From positions 1 to 64,000 of the forward strand of contig NZ_NUOT01000012.1 of assembly GCF_002584535.1 (NCBI RefSeq): 64,000 nucleotides of DNA, in the 5' to 3' direction. Positions 43,276 to 51,740 of this stretch are shown here, one piece after another. The position numbers and the translations under genes are program-made. The stretch's first letter is position 1. The number at the start of each line of letters is the position of its first letter. The notes beneath the pieces were generated by a model. That model worked only from the letters and a program-made list of their open reading frames with translations, searched no databases and was not told the origin of the DNA. The DNA is from Bacillus cereus (GTDB taxonomy: Bacteria; Bacillota; Bacilli; Bacillales; Bacillaceae_G).

Positions 43276-44595
43276 TTAAAACTTATTAGCTTGCTCTTCA
43301 AGGTAACTTGTTACATTTTTTAATTGTCTTAATGTATCTTTTTGAGACTGTTGATCAGTTGTATCAACATTAGTAGATAATTTTGTAATACTATTTTTGA
43401 TTAGATTCAAATCTTCTTTATAGCGTTTTAGTAGGTCAAGTTCTACATCCACTTGATTTGCAAATGTATGTAAATCATTTTGCATAATAAGAAGCATTGA
43501 TTTTTGTAAATCCGCTACTGTTAGGTTCTTTGTTAAATCATAAAATTTTTGGTTTTGTGTCTCTAAATCATCTAAATGTGCTCGCTGCTCGGCTGTTAGT
43601 TTATTTACTTCAGCGAAGGCACTATATGTGCTCTTAATTTTTTCAGGGTCAATAACTTTCATAAGGTCATACTCTTTCGTTTGTGCAGCTGCTGCTGCTG
43701 CTATTTCACCTTGTTTGCTTTTTTCAATTGCTTCACGAGCTGCTTTTTTAGCCGATTCAATCTCTAGAGCAGATTTACCCTGTTCTTTCGCTTCTTGCTC
43801 TGCTTTTTTCTCTGCTTCTAAAATAGAGTTGTTAATTTCTTTTCCTTTGTTATACGCTGCCACCGCCGTTTGAGCAGCCGGTTCAATAATATCTTTTGCA
43901 AGACTATAGATCTCTTGGAATATCTTAAGTCCTTGTTCATTTAAAGCTCCTGGTAATAATGCTATCTGTTGTAAATCATCTTGAATTGATTTTTGGGTAT
44001 TTAGTAATTCATTTTTTAGCTGGTCTATTTTCCCTGTTCCCTCTGAACTTAGTACACCCTGTGCTTTTGTCACGTCAGTATCGAGATCTTTAAGCTTTGT
44101 ATCAAGCTGTAATTTAAGATCTGTTAATTCATTAATCTGACGTTGTACGTTTTCTTGGTTTGTCGTAGCTTTATCTTGGAGAACTTCAAGTCTATCCAAG
44201 AACCCTTCTTTATCTTCTTTATTGTCTACAAACTGTTTTAATGCTGGGTAATAGCTATTAAATTGCGTTACAAATCCTTTACTTTTTGAATTTAATAGAA
44301 TTAATTTTGGATAAAGTTCCGATGACCATTCGTTCATATCTTGTTTGATTAGGGATTGGTTCGTATTTAAAGATGGAACTTCCTCTAGTTGTACATTAGG
44401 GCTCATTAAAGCTTTATCTATATATGTTTGAATTAATTTAGATTGTGCACCTAATTTTCGTAATGATGAGGAAATATCCATGTTTTCCTGTTGCGTTTCT
44501 GCTTGAACGATTGGTGTTGCGAGAGTATTAATAGGAATATTCACTCCAGTAACAATGGATGTTATTAAAAACCCTGTAAGTATTTTATGTTTCAT
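43276..44595 (-). CDS. hblC: Hemolysin BL lytic component L2 (HblC)
   Basis: First gene of the toxin operon, 439 aa. Signal peptide KHKILTGFLITSIVTGVNIP with cleavage near VQA-E. Helical body with SLRKLGAQSKLIQTYIDKAL and a coiled segment EAEKKAEQEAKEQGKSALEI. The hydrophobic/Ala-rich stretch GEIAAAAAAQTKEYDLM lies at about 298-314. Several residues in the leader peptide differ from the widely seen MKTKIMTGFLVTAIV version, suggesting a divergent hbl allele. GAGGTG precedes the ATG. The PlcR box is 890 bp upstream, so the transcript has a very long leader. Confidence 0.95.
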   Translation of the reverse strand: MKHKILTGFLITSIVTGVNIPINTLATPIVQAETQQENMDISSSLRKLGAQSKLIQTYIDKALMSPNVQLEEVPSLNTNQSLIKQDMNEWSSELYPKLILLNSKSKGFVTQFNSYYPALKQFVDNKEDKEGFLDRLEVLQDKATTNQENVQRQINELTDLKLQLDTKLKDLDTDVTKAQGVLSSEGTGKIDQLKNELLNTQKSIQDDLQQIALLPGALNEQGLKIFQEIYSLAKDIIEPAAQTAVAAYNKGKEINNSILEAEKKAEQEAKEQGKSALEIESAKKAAREAIEKSKQGEIAAAAAAQTKEYDLMKVIDPEKIKSTYSAFAEVNKLTAEQRAHLDDLETQNQKFYDLTKNLTVADLQKSMLLIMQNDLHTFANQVDVELDLLKRYKEDLNLIKNSITKLSTNVDTTDQQSQKDTLRQLKNVTSYLEEQANKF

Positions 44596-45485
44596 TCAGT
44601 ACACCTCTTTACTATTGTCTTTTACAATTTTATTCATACATCTTGAACGCCCTAGCGCTAGGCTCTCTTCTTGCACATGCTTGAGGAAAGAGAATTCTTT
44701 TGGATAGAGTGCTAAACTCTCGTTTCTCATAGAATGTAAGGACCTTACTTCCCCTCATTTAAATACTATGTTTTTCACAAGTAAACAATAAAATTTCATC
44801 ACCTAATTTGAAGTAGCTGCCAAATGAATAGTATAATATTTATTTTTCTCTGGAGTTGCTGTTTGACTTACAGAAGCCCAGATAGATAAACCCATTGCTC
44901 CTACAGCTAATCCTGCCATGACTTTTTTGATAATAATTTCATAATATCTCTCCCAGTTTTGTCGACAAGAGCCCTACAAGATTACAAAAGATGAAATTAT
45001 ACTGTACATTGCTTATACTTTCACCTCGGAATAAAATAAGATTATTTTTGCTTTGTAGAGACTTAAAATTCCATTTTTACAAATGCGACACTTTTTTGAT
45101 TCTAAATTATTACCAAACCTAATAAACTGAGTATTCAAAAAATTATTTTTAGCATAGTGTTACTTGAAACTTTATTGCACTTTTATTAGTACACCCCTCT
45201 CCTCTCCTTAGTGGTCATACCAATTACACCTTTATTAAAACATTAAATTTTTAATGCGTAAATAGTAGAATTTTGTCGACTATATTCAATAATTTAGTTG
45301 TTGAATATTAATGCGAGTGGAAATATTATACTTATAAAATTATTTTTCAGTATTATTTAAGTAATTACAATAGTTACAACTTGATATATCCCATTGAAAA
45401 ATAACCATTTTAATTTTCAAACAACATTTAATTATTGTTTAATATAATTTAATCACACTCTGCATATTAATCCCCCTTATTTAGA
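44596..45485 (-). other. Long leader region of hblCDAB
   Basis: About 890 bp between hblC and its PlcR box. It contains a broken Phr-like peptide gene (44803-44942), a perfect 12-bp palindrome CCTAGCGCTAGG (44651-44662) and smaller stems such as AGAGT/ACTCT near 44697-44712, but no other gene. The stretch 45000-45480 is very AT-rich. Confidence 0.6.
44803..44942 (-). pseudogene. Phr-like secreted signalling peptide gene, frameshifted
   Basis: A GGGAGAG site precedes ATG (44942). The frame reads MKLLSKK and stops after 11 codons. Adding one A to the A6 run at about 44922-44927 gives a 46-aa protein: basic start, hydrophobic core VMAGLAVGAMGLSIWASVS, then TATPEKNKYYTIHLAATSN. This matches the layout of Phr pro-peptides (for example the B. 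subtilis PhrA C-terminus FHIAARNQT). No Rap gene adjoins it. It could be a true pseudogene, a sequencing error in the homopolymer, or a slippage-read gene. Confidence 0.5.
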
Positions 45486-45501
45486 TATGCAAAATTACAT
45501 A
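45486..45501. promoter_or_regulatory. PlcR box of hbl operon
   Basis: TATGCAAAATTACATA fits TATGNAN4TNCATA at every fixed position. It lies on the hblC side of the right repeat. PlcR with its PapR peptide activates hbl at high density. Confidence 0.92.
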
Positions 45502-45556
45502 TCCAAATAAAGGCTTAAATAAGATGTGCTCTTATAAATAGCTAGCTGTAGAGAAA

Positions 45557-45591
45557 GAAAGGCGAAATCTTCAAATAGACTCCGCCTTTTC
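45557..45591. terminator. Hairpin bordering right direct repeat
   Basis: GAAAGGCGAAATCT / AGACTCCGCCTTTTC. Its right arm is the first 11 bases of the direct repeat. The same element occurs in the hblA-hblB spacer. Confidence 0.55.
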
Positions 45592-45682
45592 GACGTACAA
45601 TCAACTTCAACAATTACTAGCCTCTTTCTAAACATTTCTCTTCATTTATCAACCTGTTTATACTTTTTTCAAACTTTGCAAC
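45581..45682. repeat. Right 102-bp direct repeat flanking hbl
   Basis: Same orientation and 101/102 identity to 39070-39171. Beyond it lies the promoter region of the LCP gene. The two copies bracket about 6.4 kb containing the whole hbl operon and its PlcR box. Confidence 0.95.
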
Positions 45683-45881
45683 AAAACCTTTCAACAAATC
45701 TTACTTCTCTATTGCTTATTCTCCTAAAATTTGGTGCGTAACCCAAAAAAATCTGACTTTTCGCAAAATAAATCGAATTTTTGTGAAATGTAAATGATTT
45801 GTAATGTTCTTTTCCACCAAATTTCATTATAATTAGGTGATATGAGTGTCGTATTTTAATCCAAATGAAGGAGTATATGAA

Positions 45882-47084
45882 ATGGATCAAATCCCATCTT
45901 GGCAAAAAAATATACGAAATAATACGAAAAAAGGAAGGAAAAAAACAAAAATCGTTATAAGTGCTCTTTTAGTATTTTTAATAATAGGAGGCAGTTATAC
46001 TTGGTTTTTAGTAAATAAAGCATCCTCTGCTGTTCGAAATGCTGCTCACGGTTTAGCACGGGGGGATAAATCAGATTTACGTGATAAAGCAGTGAAACCT
46101 ATTTCTAATAATGTATCTGTATTAATCATGGGCGTTGATGAAAGCGATACACGTGGCAAAGAATACGGTGCTGCTATCAGAACAGATGCAATGTTACTTG
46201 CAACTTTTAATAAAGATAGTAAAACTGTAAAACTTTTGAGTATTCCACGAGACACATATACTTATATCCCAATAGAAAAGAAAATGGATAAAATTACACA
46301 TGCACATGCATATGGTTCTGCTAAAAACGGGAAAAATGGTGGCCCGCAGGCTAGTATTGATGCAGTAGAAAAATTACTCAATGTTCCTGTTGATTACTTT
46401 GTAAAATTCAACTTTAAATCATTTATAAAAATTGTGGATGATTTAGGTGGTATTGAAGTAGATGTTCCTGTTGAATTTACTGAACAAGATAGTAACGATA
46501 ACGCAGGTGCAATCCACTTGAAAAAAGGCGTTCAAAAATTAAACGGTGAAGAAGCTCTTGCTCTTGCAAGAACACGTCATATTGATAGTGATGCAATGCG
46601 TGGTCAACGCCAACAGCTTGTTATTGAAGCCATTCTGAAAAAGCTAGCAAGCGTTGATTCTGTAACAAAAGTAGGTGATATTATTGATCACATTGATGGA
46701 CAATTTGTTACAAACTTAACATTTGATGATATGTTATCATTCTATAAATACGGTGTAGATTCTTCAATTGAAAATTTACAGATTAATGGTAAAGATTGTT
46801 ATATGTCAGCTGGTGATAAAGAATGTGGTCGCGCAAGTGACGGTGGTACGTATTATTATGTTCCCGTAGAAGAAGATTTAGACAATTTAACAAAACAACT
46901 TCGTACTCATCTTGGACTATCTGAGTATAAGAAGGTTGATTCTGATAATAAAGAAGACAAGAAAAAAACAAACTCTGAGAAAACAAAAGATACAAATAAC
47001 GATAGCGATAATCACCAAAATTCTACTACCAAAAAAAATAACAATAACGATGGAGATACAGAAACAACATCGAATGAGAATTAA
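45882..47084 (+). CDS. LytR-CpsA-Psr (LCP) family cell wall ligase
   Basis: Type II membrane protein of 400 aa that transfers undecaprenyl-linked glycopolymers (wall teichoic acid or secondary polysaccharide) to peptidoglycan. The ATG at 45882 has GAAGGAG upstream. One N-terminal helix (VISALLVFLIIGGSYTWFLV), then the LCP domain: VSVLIMGVDESDTRGKEYG, RTDAMLLATFNKDSKTVKLLSIPRDTYTYI in pieces, DLGGIEVDVPVEF, GEEALALARTRHID (conserved Arg/Asp for pyrophosphate-Mg binding). The Asn/Lys/Asp-rich tail (after about 355) is low complexity. It lies next to the hbl right repeat. Confidence 0.92.
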   Translation: MDQIPSWQKNIRNNTKKGRKKTKIVISALLVFLIIGGSYTWFLVNKASSAVRNAAHGLARGDKSDLRDKAVKPISNNVSVLIMGVDESDTRGKEYGAAIRTDAMLLATFNKDSKTVKLLSIPRDTYTYIPIEKKMDKITHAHAYGSAKNGKNGGPQASIDAVEKLLNVPVDYFVKFNFKSFIKIVDDLGGIEVDVPVEFTEQDSNDNAGAIHLKKGVQKLNGEEALALARTRHIDSDAMRGQRQQLVIEAILKKLASVDSVTKVGDIIDHIDGQFVTNLTFDDMLSFYKYGVDSSIENLQINGKDCYMSAGDKECGRASDGGTYYYVPVEEDLDNLTKQLRTHLGLSEYKKVDSDNKEDKKKTNSEKTKDTNNDSDNHQNSTTKKNNNNDGDTETTSNEN

Positions 47085-47085
47085 T

Positions 47086-47123
47086 AAAAAACCCAGCTCC
47101 ATGAAGGTAGAGCTGGGTTTTTT
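47086..47123 (+). terminator. Terminator of LCP gene
   Basis: AAAAAACCCAGCTC / GAGCTGGGTTTTTT stem with a 10-nt loop. Confidence 0.92.
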
Positions 47124-47313
47124 ATACTTTTAATTCCGCTATAAGATGTGACTTCTATCCGTGAGATATTCTTTGTTTTTCCAAATCAGATGGTTCCTGT
47201 CTGTTCATACACAATAACATTTTAAAAATTCTAACTTTTCATCTATCAATTTCCATATCTTTAAATTATAATAAAGGATAGGTGTATATTCCAATTAACA
47301 GGAGGTAAAACAT

Positions 47314-47754
47314 ATGAAAGCTGCGGTAAAACATAACGTTTCAGACTTTAAAGATTATCTAAAATCCAATGAAATATATATGGAAGAAAACATAGATGAA
47401 AATGATGGCTCTGTATTTTTTTCAGTGAACTTAGATACAGAGAGTGGCGCAAAAGTTCGGCTTATTGCTGCCTTTAATAGCGAGCATCCTACAGTCGATA
47501 TATATTGCTTCAATGTCGCTCAAGTTCATGATTCAACTAAAAAAAGCGAATTATTGCATGTAATCAACGAACTAAATACAGCATATCGATTCGCAAAATT
47601 CACAATTAGTAACAGCGATTCTATCGACATTTCGACTTCCCTTGTATTTACAGAACCATACTTTAATCCTGCCCTTGTATTTGAACATACAAGACTATTA
47701 TATAAAGCTGCAGATGATGAATATGAAAGATTAATGAAAGTTATTTGGGCTTAA
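47314..47754 (+). CDS. YbjN-domain protein
   Basis: Cytoplasmic protein of 146 aa with a fold like type III secretion chaperones (YbjN family): alternating strands such as SVFFSVNLDTESGAKVRLIAAF, then a helix STKKSELLHVINELNTAYRF and FTISNSDSIDISTSLVFTE. Function unknown in Bacillus. ACAGGAGG is the ribosome site. Stands alone with its own terminator. Confidence 0.7.
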   Translation: MKAAVKHNVSDFKDYLKSNEIYMEENIDENDGSVFFSVNLDTESGAKVRLIAAFNSEHPTVDIYCFNVAQVHDSTKKSELLHVINELNTAYRFAKFTISNSDSIDISTSLVFTEPYFNPALVFEHTRLLYKAADDEYERLMKVIWA

Positions 47755-47757
47755 TCA

Positions 47758-47796
47758 ATGAACGCCACTAGTTCTCCAATGGCGTTCATCGTTTTT
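47758..47796. terminator. Terminator after YbjN-domain gene
   Basis: ATGAACGCCA / TGGCGTTCAT with a 12-nt loop, then GTTTTTTC. It may also serve the convergent dsrE gene. Confidence 0.85.
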
Positions 47797-47818
47797 TCTT
47801 AAGGAATCTATTTACTTA

Positions 47819-48298
47819 TCAAATAAATAGATTCACATTTCCATCAGAAGCATCTGCTAAATAAGCTGCCACACCAGCAAACTCGGCATCTTCCATGATC
47901 TCTTCTTCTTTTAACCCTAATAAATCAACTGTCATTTGACAGGCTACAAGCTTAATACCTTGTTCTTTTGCCATATCAATTAAGTCTGGAAGTGGCATAG
48001 CGTTATGCTTTTTCATAACATGCTTAATCATTTTAGGACCCATCCCCGCAAAGTTCATTTTGGATAATCCCATCTTATCTGCACCTTGAGGCATCATCTT
48101 TCCAAACATTTTCTCCAAAAAGTTTTTCTTTACCTTCACATGTCCATCTTTCCGAAGTGCATTTAGCCCCCAAAACGTATGAAAAATCGTCACTTCCTGA
48201 TCATATGCCACTGCACCATTCGCAATAATATATGCCGCCATCGCCTTATCGTAATCTCCACTAAACAAAACGATCGTTGTTTTCTTCTTATTCTCCAT
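47819..48298 (-). CDS. DsrE/DsrF-like sulfur carrier (DsrE2 family)
   Basis: Protein of 159 aa in the DsrE/F/H-like superfamily, of the peroxiredoxin-family type that accompanies rhodanese and TusA. The sulfur-accepting Cys is in KLVACQMTVDLLGL (about residue 119). FSGDYDKAMAAYIIANGAVA and VTIFHTFWGLNALRKDG are typical. It receives sulfane sulfur from rhodaneses or TusA. GGAGGTGGAGAG lies upstream, and a CstR-type operator at 48318-48333 precedes it, so it is a separate transcription unit of the sulfide/persulfide regulon. Confidence 0.88.
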   Translation of the reverse strand: MENKKKTTIVLFSGDYDKAMAAYIIANGAVAYDQEVTIFHTFWGLNALRKDGHVKVKKNFLEKMFGKMMPQGADKMGLSKMNFAGMGPKMIKHVMKKHNAMPLPDLIDMAKEQGIKLVACQMTVDLLGLKEEEIMEDAEFAGVAAYLADASDGNVNLFI

Positions 48299-48317
48299 GT
48301 TAACTCTCCACCTCCAT

Positions 48318-48333
48318 ATACCTATATAGGTAT
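48318..48333. promoter_or_regulatory. CstR-type operator 1 (dsrE2)
   Basis: ATACCTATATAGGTAT, a perfect 16-bp palindrome, 20 nt upstream of the dsrE2 start. Confidence 0.85.
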
Positions 48334-48388
48334 TACAAAAAATATACGAAACCCTTTATTTATAAAAAACACTGCCTTGTATACAGTA

Positions 48389-48685
48389 TTATTCTGTTTT
48401 ACCTTTCCACTCTAACATGCCACCAGTTATATTTATAACCTTAAAACCATTGCTTTCTAAAAACTGAGCAGCTCGTGAGCTTCTCCCTCCAGAGAGACAT
48501 ACCATAATATATTCTTTGTTTTTATCTAATTCATGCATACGAAATTCCAATAAACCTAGTGGAATATGAAGAGTTCCTGGAATTTTCCCTTCCTTTACCT
48601 CTTCTACTTCACGAACATCGATTATATTTAATACTTCGTGGTTCATCAATTTATTTTCTAATTCTTTTGCTGTCATTTCTTTCAT
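48389..48685 (-). CDS. Single-domain rhodanese
   Basis: Sulfurtransferase of 98 aa. Active-site loop MVCLSGGRSS with catalytic Cys63. LNIIDVREVEEVKEGKIPGTLHIPL is the start of the domain. AAGGAGGAAA upstream. It lies 14 nt after the second rhodanese gene on the same strand and is in the operon tusA-rhodanese-rhodanese. Confidence 0.92.
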   Translation of the reverse strand: MKEMTAKELENKLMNHEVLNIIDVREVEEVKEGKIPGTLHIPLGLLEFRMHELDKNKEYIMVCLSGGRSSRAAQFLESNGFKVINITGGMLEWKGKTE

Positions 48686-48699
48686 TTTTTATTTCCTCC

Positions 48700-49068
48700 T
48701 TAATTCCAAGCATTCATACCACCTGAGACATTCGTAATATGTTGAAAGCCTAATTTTCTTAGCATTTTTGCTGCTTGTTTACTTCTCATTCCACTTTGAC
48801 AAATAACAATTACTTCTTTGTTTTTATCTAAATGACTCGCTTTTTGTGCGAACTCATTTAAGGGGATATTTTGGAATCCTTGAATGTGATTCCCCCTAAA
48901 TTCACCTTGTGTGCGAACATCAATCAATTGTTTGTTCTTTTTATGAAGTAAACCTCTTAGCTCTTTCCCACTTATATTTTTAACACCCTTAACCGGTAAA
49001 AAGCGAGAAATGATAAACGAAGCAACAAGTATAGTTAAAATGATATTGAATACTGTATTTGCCCCCAT
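48700..49068 (-). CDS. Membrane-anchored rhodanese
   Basis: Sulfurtransferase of 122 aa. The N-terminal hydrophobic segment NIILTILVASFIISRFLP tethers it to the membrane, and the rhodanese domain follows (QLIDVRTQGEFRGNHIQGFQN, active-site loop VICQSGMRSK). I chose the ATG at 49068, with GGAGGAGAG 5 nt upstream, over the GTG at 49074. It belongs to the operon with tusA upstream and the soluble rhodanese downstream. Membrane placement may bring it near sulfide:quinone chemistry, though no sqr gene is seen in the window. Confidence 0.9.
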   Translation of the reverse strand: MGANTVFNIILTILVASFIISRFLPVKGVKNISGKELRGLLHKKNKQLIDVRTQGEFRGNHIQGFQNIPLNEFAQKASHLDKNKEVIVICQSGMRSKQAAKMLRKLGFQHITNVSGGMNAWN

Positions 49069-49123
49069 ACACACTCTCCTCCAATCTTTCTCTATACGAT
49101 TCGTATCCGTAGAACAGTCACTT

Positions 49124-49351
49124 TTACGCTTTTTTAATCCAGAATTTTAGTACACCGTTTTCTTCCGTATGATCTAGTACTTCATGCCCACCTGTTTTTG
49201 ACCACGCTGGAATATCCTTTATCGCGCCTTTATCTGTTAAGTGAATCTCTAGTACTTCTCCAGATTGTAAAGCTTCCATAGCTTTTTTTGTTCTTACGAT
49301 TGGCATTGGGCATGCTAAGCCTTTCACATCTAATACTTGTTTTGCATTCAT
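49124..49351 (-). CDS. TusA-family sulfur carrier
   Basis: Protein of 75 aa. The CPxP motif LDVKGLACPMPIVRTKKAM has the sulfur-carrying Cys14. The fold continues LEIHLTDKGAIKDIPAWSKTGGHEVL. It shuttles persulfide sulfur between rhodaneses, DsrE-type proteins and acceptors. It is the first gene of the three-gene operon and is preceded by two CstR-type operators (49475 and 49521). Confidence 0.92.
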   Translation of the reverse strand: MNAKQVLDVKGLACPMPIVRTKKAMEALQSGEVLEIHLTDKGAIKDIPAWSKTGGHEVLDHTEENGVLKFWIKKA

Positions 49352-49474
49352 ATTCTATACCTCCATCTTTTTCTTCTATTTTTCAATCCATATCATTTGC
49401 TTTACTACGAACATCTACATGAATATAACTTTCTCAGCACATCTATTGTTTGTAATGATAAGTCAATCGCTACC

Positions 49475-49490
49475 TTACCCCCTATGGTAT
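49475..49490. promoter_or_regulatory. CstR-type operator 2 (tusA operon)
   Basis: TTACC-CCCTAT-GGTAT; one arm has one mismatch to ATACC. It lies 124 nt upstream of tusA. Confidence 0.6.
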
Positions 49491-49520
49491 ATTTTCGCTT
49501 AAAAAAATTTAATACCTTAT

Positions 49521-49536
49521 ATACCTATAGGGGTAT
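49521..49536. promoter_or_regulatory. CstR-type operator 3 (between cstR and tusA)
   Basis: ATACC-TATAGG-GGTAT, intact arms, 170 nt upstream of tusA and 44 nt after the end of cstR. Confidence 0.75.
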
Positions 49537-49579
49537 GAAGTGATGTTTTAAAAATCTGTCAACACATTCGTTTGACAGA

Positions 49580-49843
49580 TTATCTACTTTTCACAAGTAA
49601 TTGTACAGCCTCTTTAATCAAATCTTCATTTGATGTATCGCCTTTTTCAAATTGGTCTCGCAAACATTTCTCCAAGTTTGTCCCGACAATTAATCCGATT
49701 GCGCGATCCATAGCAGAACGTGACGCTGTTAATTGTGTAATTACCTCTTTACAATCCTTCTCTTCCTCAATCATTCGAAGAACACCACGAATTTGTCCTT
49801 CAATTCGCTTCAGCCTATTTTTAATATCTTGATTATATTCCAA
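49580..49843 (-). CDS. cstR: CsoR-family persulfide-sensing repressor CstR
   Basis: All-helical repressor of 87 aa. The two sensing Cys are present (C31 in EEKDCKEV, C60 in NLEKCLRD), while the residue that is His in copper-sensing CsoR is Asn56. That pattern identifies the per/polysulfide sensor CstR rather than a Cu(I) sensor. Starts at TTG with TGAGGTGATC upstream. Five matching operators in the surrounding 3.5 kb and the sulfurtransferase neighbours confirm the role by context. Confidence 0.9.
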   Translation of the reverse strand: MEYNQDIKNRLKRIEGQIRGVLRMIEEEKDCKEVITQLTASRSAMDRAIGLIVGTNLEKCLRDQFEKGDTSNEDLIKEAVQLLVKSR

Positions 49844-49934
49844 TGCCCGATCACCTCAATACTTTGTAAAATATGCTTTATTGAAAGAAATACTTACTGT
49901 AGTAAGATTTTGATTTGCATTTACAAACCATCTT

Positions 49935-49950
49935 ATACCCTAAAGGGTAT
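49935..49950. promoter_or_regulatory. CstR-type operator 4 (cstR)
   Basis: ATACCCTAAAGGGTAT, near-perfect palindrome, 92 nt upstream of the cstR start, for autoregulation. Confidence 0.85.
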
Positions 49951-50001
49951 TTTGTAAAGCACTATTTTAGTTAGCTTTATCATAATGAATAGGGATTTAC
50001 T

Positions 50002-51675
50002 TTAAACCTCTTTATAGACAATCTGGTCTGGCAAAGCAGTCGCATACAATTTAAAACCACCATCTACATTTTTCACCTTATATCCTTTTTCCATTAACAT
50101 ACGTGCAGCAACATAGCCCCTCATACCGAGCTGACATGTAATATATATTTCTTCATTTACTGGAATTTCATCCAATCTTTCACGCAATTCGTCTAATGGA
50201 ATATTAACCGATCCCTTAATCATTCCTTGTTTCAACTCATTTGGTTCACGAACGTCAATCAAATATCCACCGTTTTGGACAATATGGTCAATCTCATGCC
50301 ATTGCACAGTATCTACAAGCCCTTCGATTATATTACTTGCAGCATACCCCACCATGTTTACTGGATCTTTTGCAGAAGAATACGGCGGTGCGTATGCTAA
50401 TTCTAAATCTGGTAAATCCATTACCTTTAGTTTCGCTTTCATTGCCGTTGCAATGACATCAATTCGTTTATCTACACCGTCACGTCCAACAGCTTGTGCA
50501 CCATAAATTTCGCCTGACTCTTTATTAAAAATTAATTTTAATAAAATAGGATATGCATTCGGATAATAACCCGCATGAGAATTTGCCTGTACATGTGCTA
50601 CCTCATAGGGTATATTTAAATGCTGCAATACCTTTTCATTTACTCCTGTTGAAGCAACTGTCAATTCAAATACTTTTGCAATTGATGTTCCCATCGTTCC
50701 TTTGTATACCGATTCTGTATGCCCATGAATGATATCCGCTAATAGACGACCTTGTCGATTTGCTGGCCATGCTAACGGAATCATTGTTTCTGTTTCCGTT
50801 ACAAAATCTTTTACCTCAATCGCATCACCAATCGCATAAATAGACGAATCCGAAGTTTGTAGTTTTTCATTTACTTTAATTGTTCCTCTTACTCCAAGTG
50901 CTAATCCTGCTTCTTTTGCCAAACTACTCTCTGGCTGAACACCGATAGAAAGAATAATCATATCTGTATTGATTTTTGAACCACTTTTTAAACGAACAAC
51001 TTTACCATCTTCTTCAAAAGCCTCTACTCCATCCTTCAAAATGAGCTGAACGCCATGCTTCTCCATGTGTTCATGTACATATGCTGCCATTTCATAATCG
51101 ATTGGTGGCATTACTTGATTATTCATCACAACAAGCGTCACATCTATTCCTTTTTCTCTCAAGTTTTCTGCCATTTCAACCCCAATAAATCCTCCACCAA
51201 TAACAGTCGCATGGCGTGGTTTCTCCTCATCAATATACCCTTTAATGCGATCTGTATCTGGTACATTCCGTAATGTAAACAACGCCTTTGCGGTTTCAAT
51301 TCCTGAAATAGGTGGCACAATTGGCTTAGATCCTGGTGAAAGAATTAAAACATCATAAGATTCTTCGTATGTTTCATTTGTCATTACATTTTTCACAATA
51401 ATTGTTTTTTCTTGTTTATTAATTTTTATCACTTCACTTGATACACGTATATCTAAATGAAATCGCTTTGACATCTTCTCAACTGTTTGCACTAACAACT
51501 TCTGTCTCTCTTGAATCACACCGCCAATGTAATACGGCAATCCGCAGTTCGCAAACGAAATATATTCGCCTCGCTCAAACATAATAATTTCATCCTCTTC
51601 ACTTAAACGACGAAGACGCGCTGCTACTGATGCTCCGCCGGCAACTCCACCGACTACGACGATTTTTTTACTCAT
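50002..51675 (-). CDS. CoA-disulfide reductase with C-terminal rhodanese domain
   Basis: Flavoenzyme of 557 aa. Residues 1-445 form a CoADR (VVVGGVAGGASVAARLRRL for FAD, active-site Cys44 in SFANCGLPYY, second dinucleotide motif TVIGGGFIGVEMAENL). Residues 460-557 form a rhodanese domain with Cys514 (YITCQLGMRG). The fusion reduces CoA persulfide or polysulfide with NAD(P)H; the B. anthracis homolog is characterised under the name CoADR-RHD. A CstR-type operator lies upstream (51741), so it is induced by sulfane sulfur. Confidence 0.93.
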   Translation of the reverse strand: MSKKIVVVGGVAGGASVAARLRRLSEEDEIIMFERGEYISFANCGLPYYIGGVIQERQKLLVQTVEKMSKRFHLDIRVSSEVIKINKQEKTIIVKNVMTNETYEESYDVLILSPGSKPIVPPISGIETAKALFTLRNVPDTDRIKGYIDEEKPRHATVIGGGFIGVEMAENLREKGIDVTLVVMNNQVMPPIDYEMAAYVHEHMEKHGVQLILKDGVEAFEEDGKVVRLKSGSKINTDMIILSIGVQPESSLAKEAGLALGVRGTIKVNEKLQTSDSSIYAIGDAIEVKDFVTETETMIPLAWPANRQGRLLADIIHGHTESVYKGTMGTSIAKVFELTVASTGVNEKVLQHLNIPYEVAHVQANSHAGYYPNAYPILLKLIFNKESGEIYGAQAVGRDGVDKRIDVIATAMKAKLKVMDLPDLELAYAPPYSSAKDPVNMVGYAASNIIEGLVDTVQWHEIDHIVQNGGYLIDVREPNELKQGMIKGSVNIPLDELRERLDEIPVNEEIYITCQLGMRGYVAARMLMEKGYKVKNVDGGFKLYATALPDQIVYKEV

Positions 51676-51740
51676 ATTTCCCTAACCTCCACAACTATTT
51701 TTTCTTACTGCTACAGATATATACAAAATTAAAATTACAC

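Noticed and set aside
44596-45580. A Rap phosphatase partner for the Phr-like peptide
   Set aside because: All frames upstream of the peptide are short and interrupted; no TPR-like sequence was found.
45669-45905. Minus-strand frame over the LCP promoter region
   Set aside because: No ribosome site; it overlaps the LCP start and direct repeat and has no domain.
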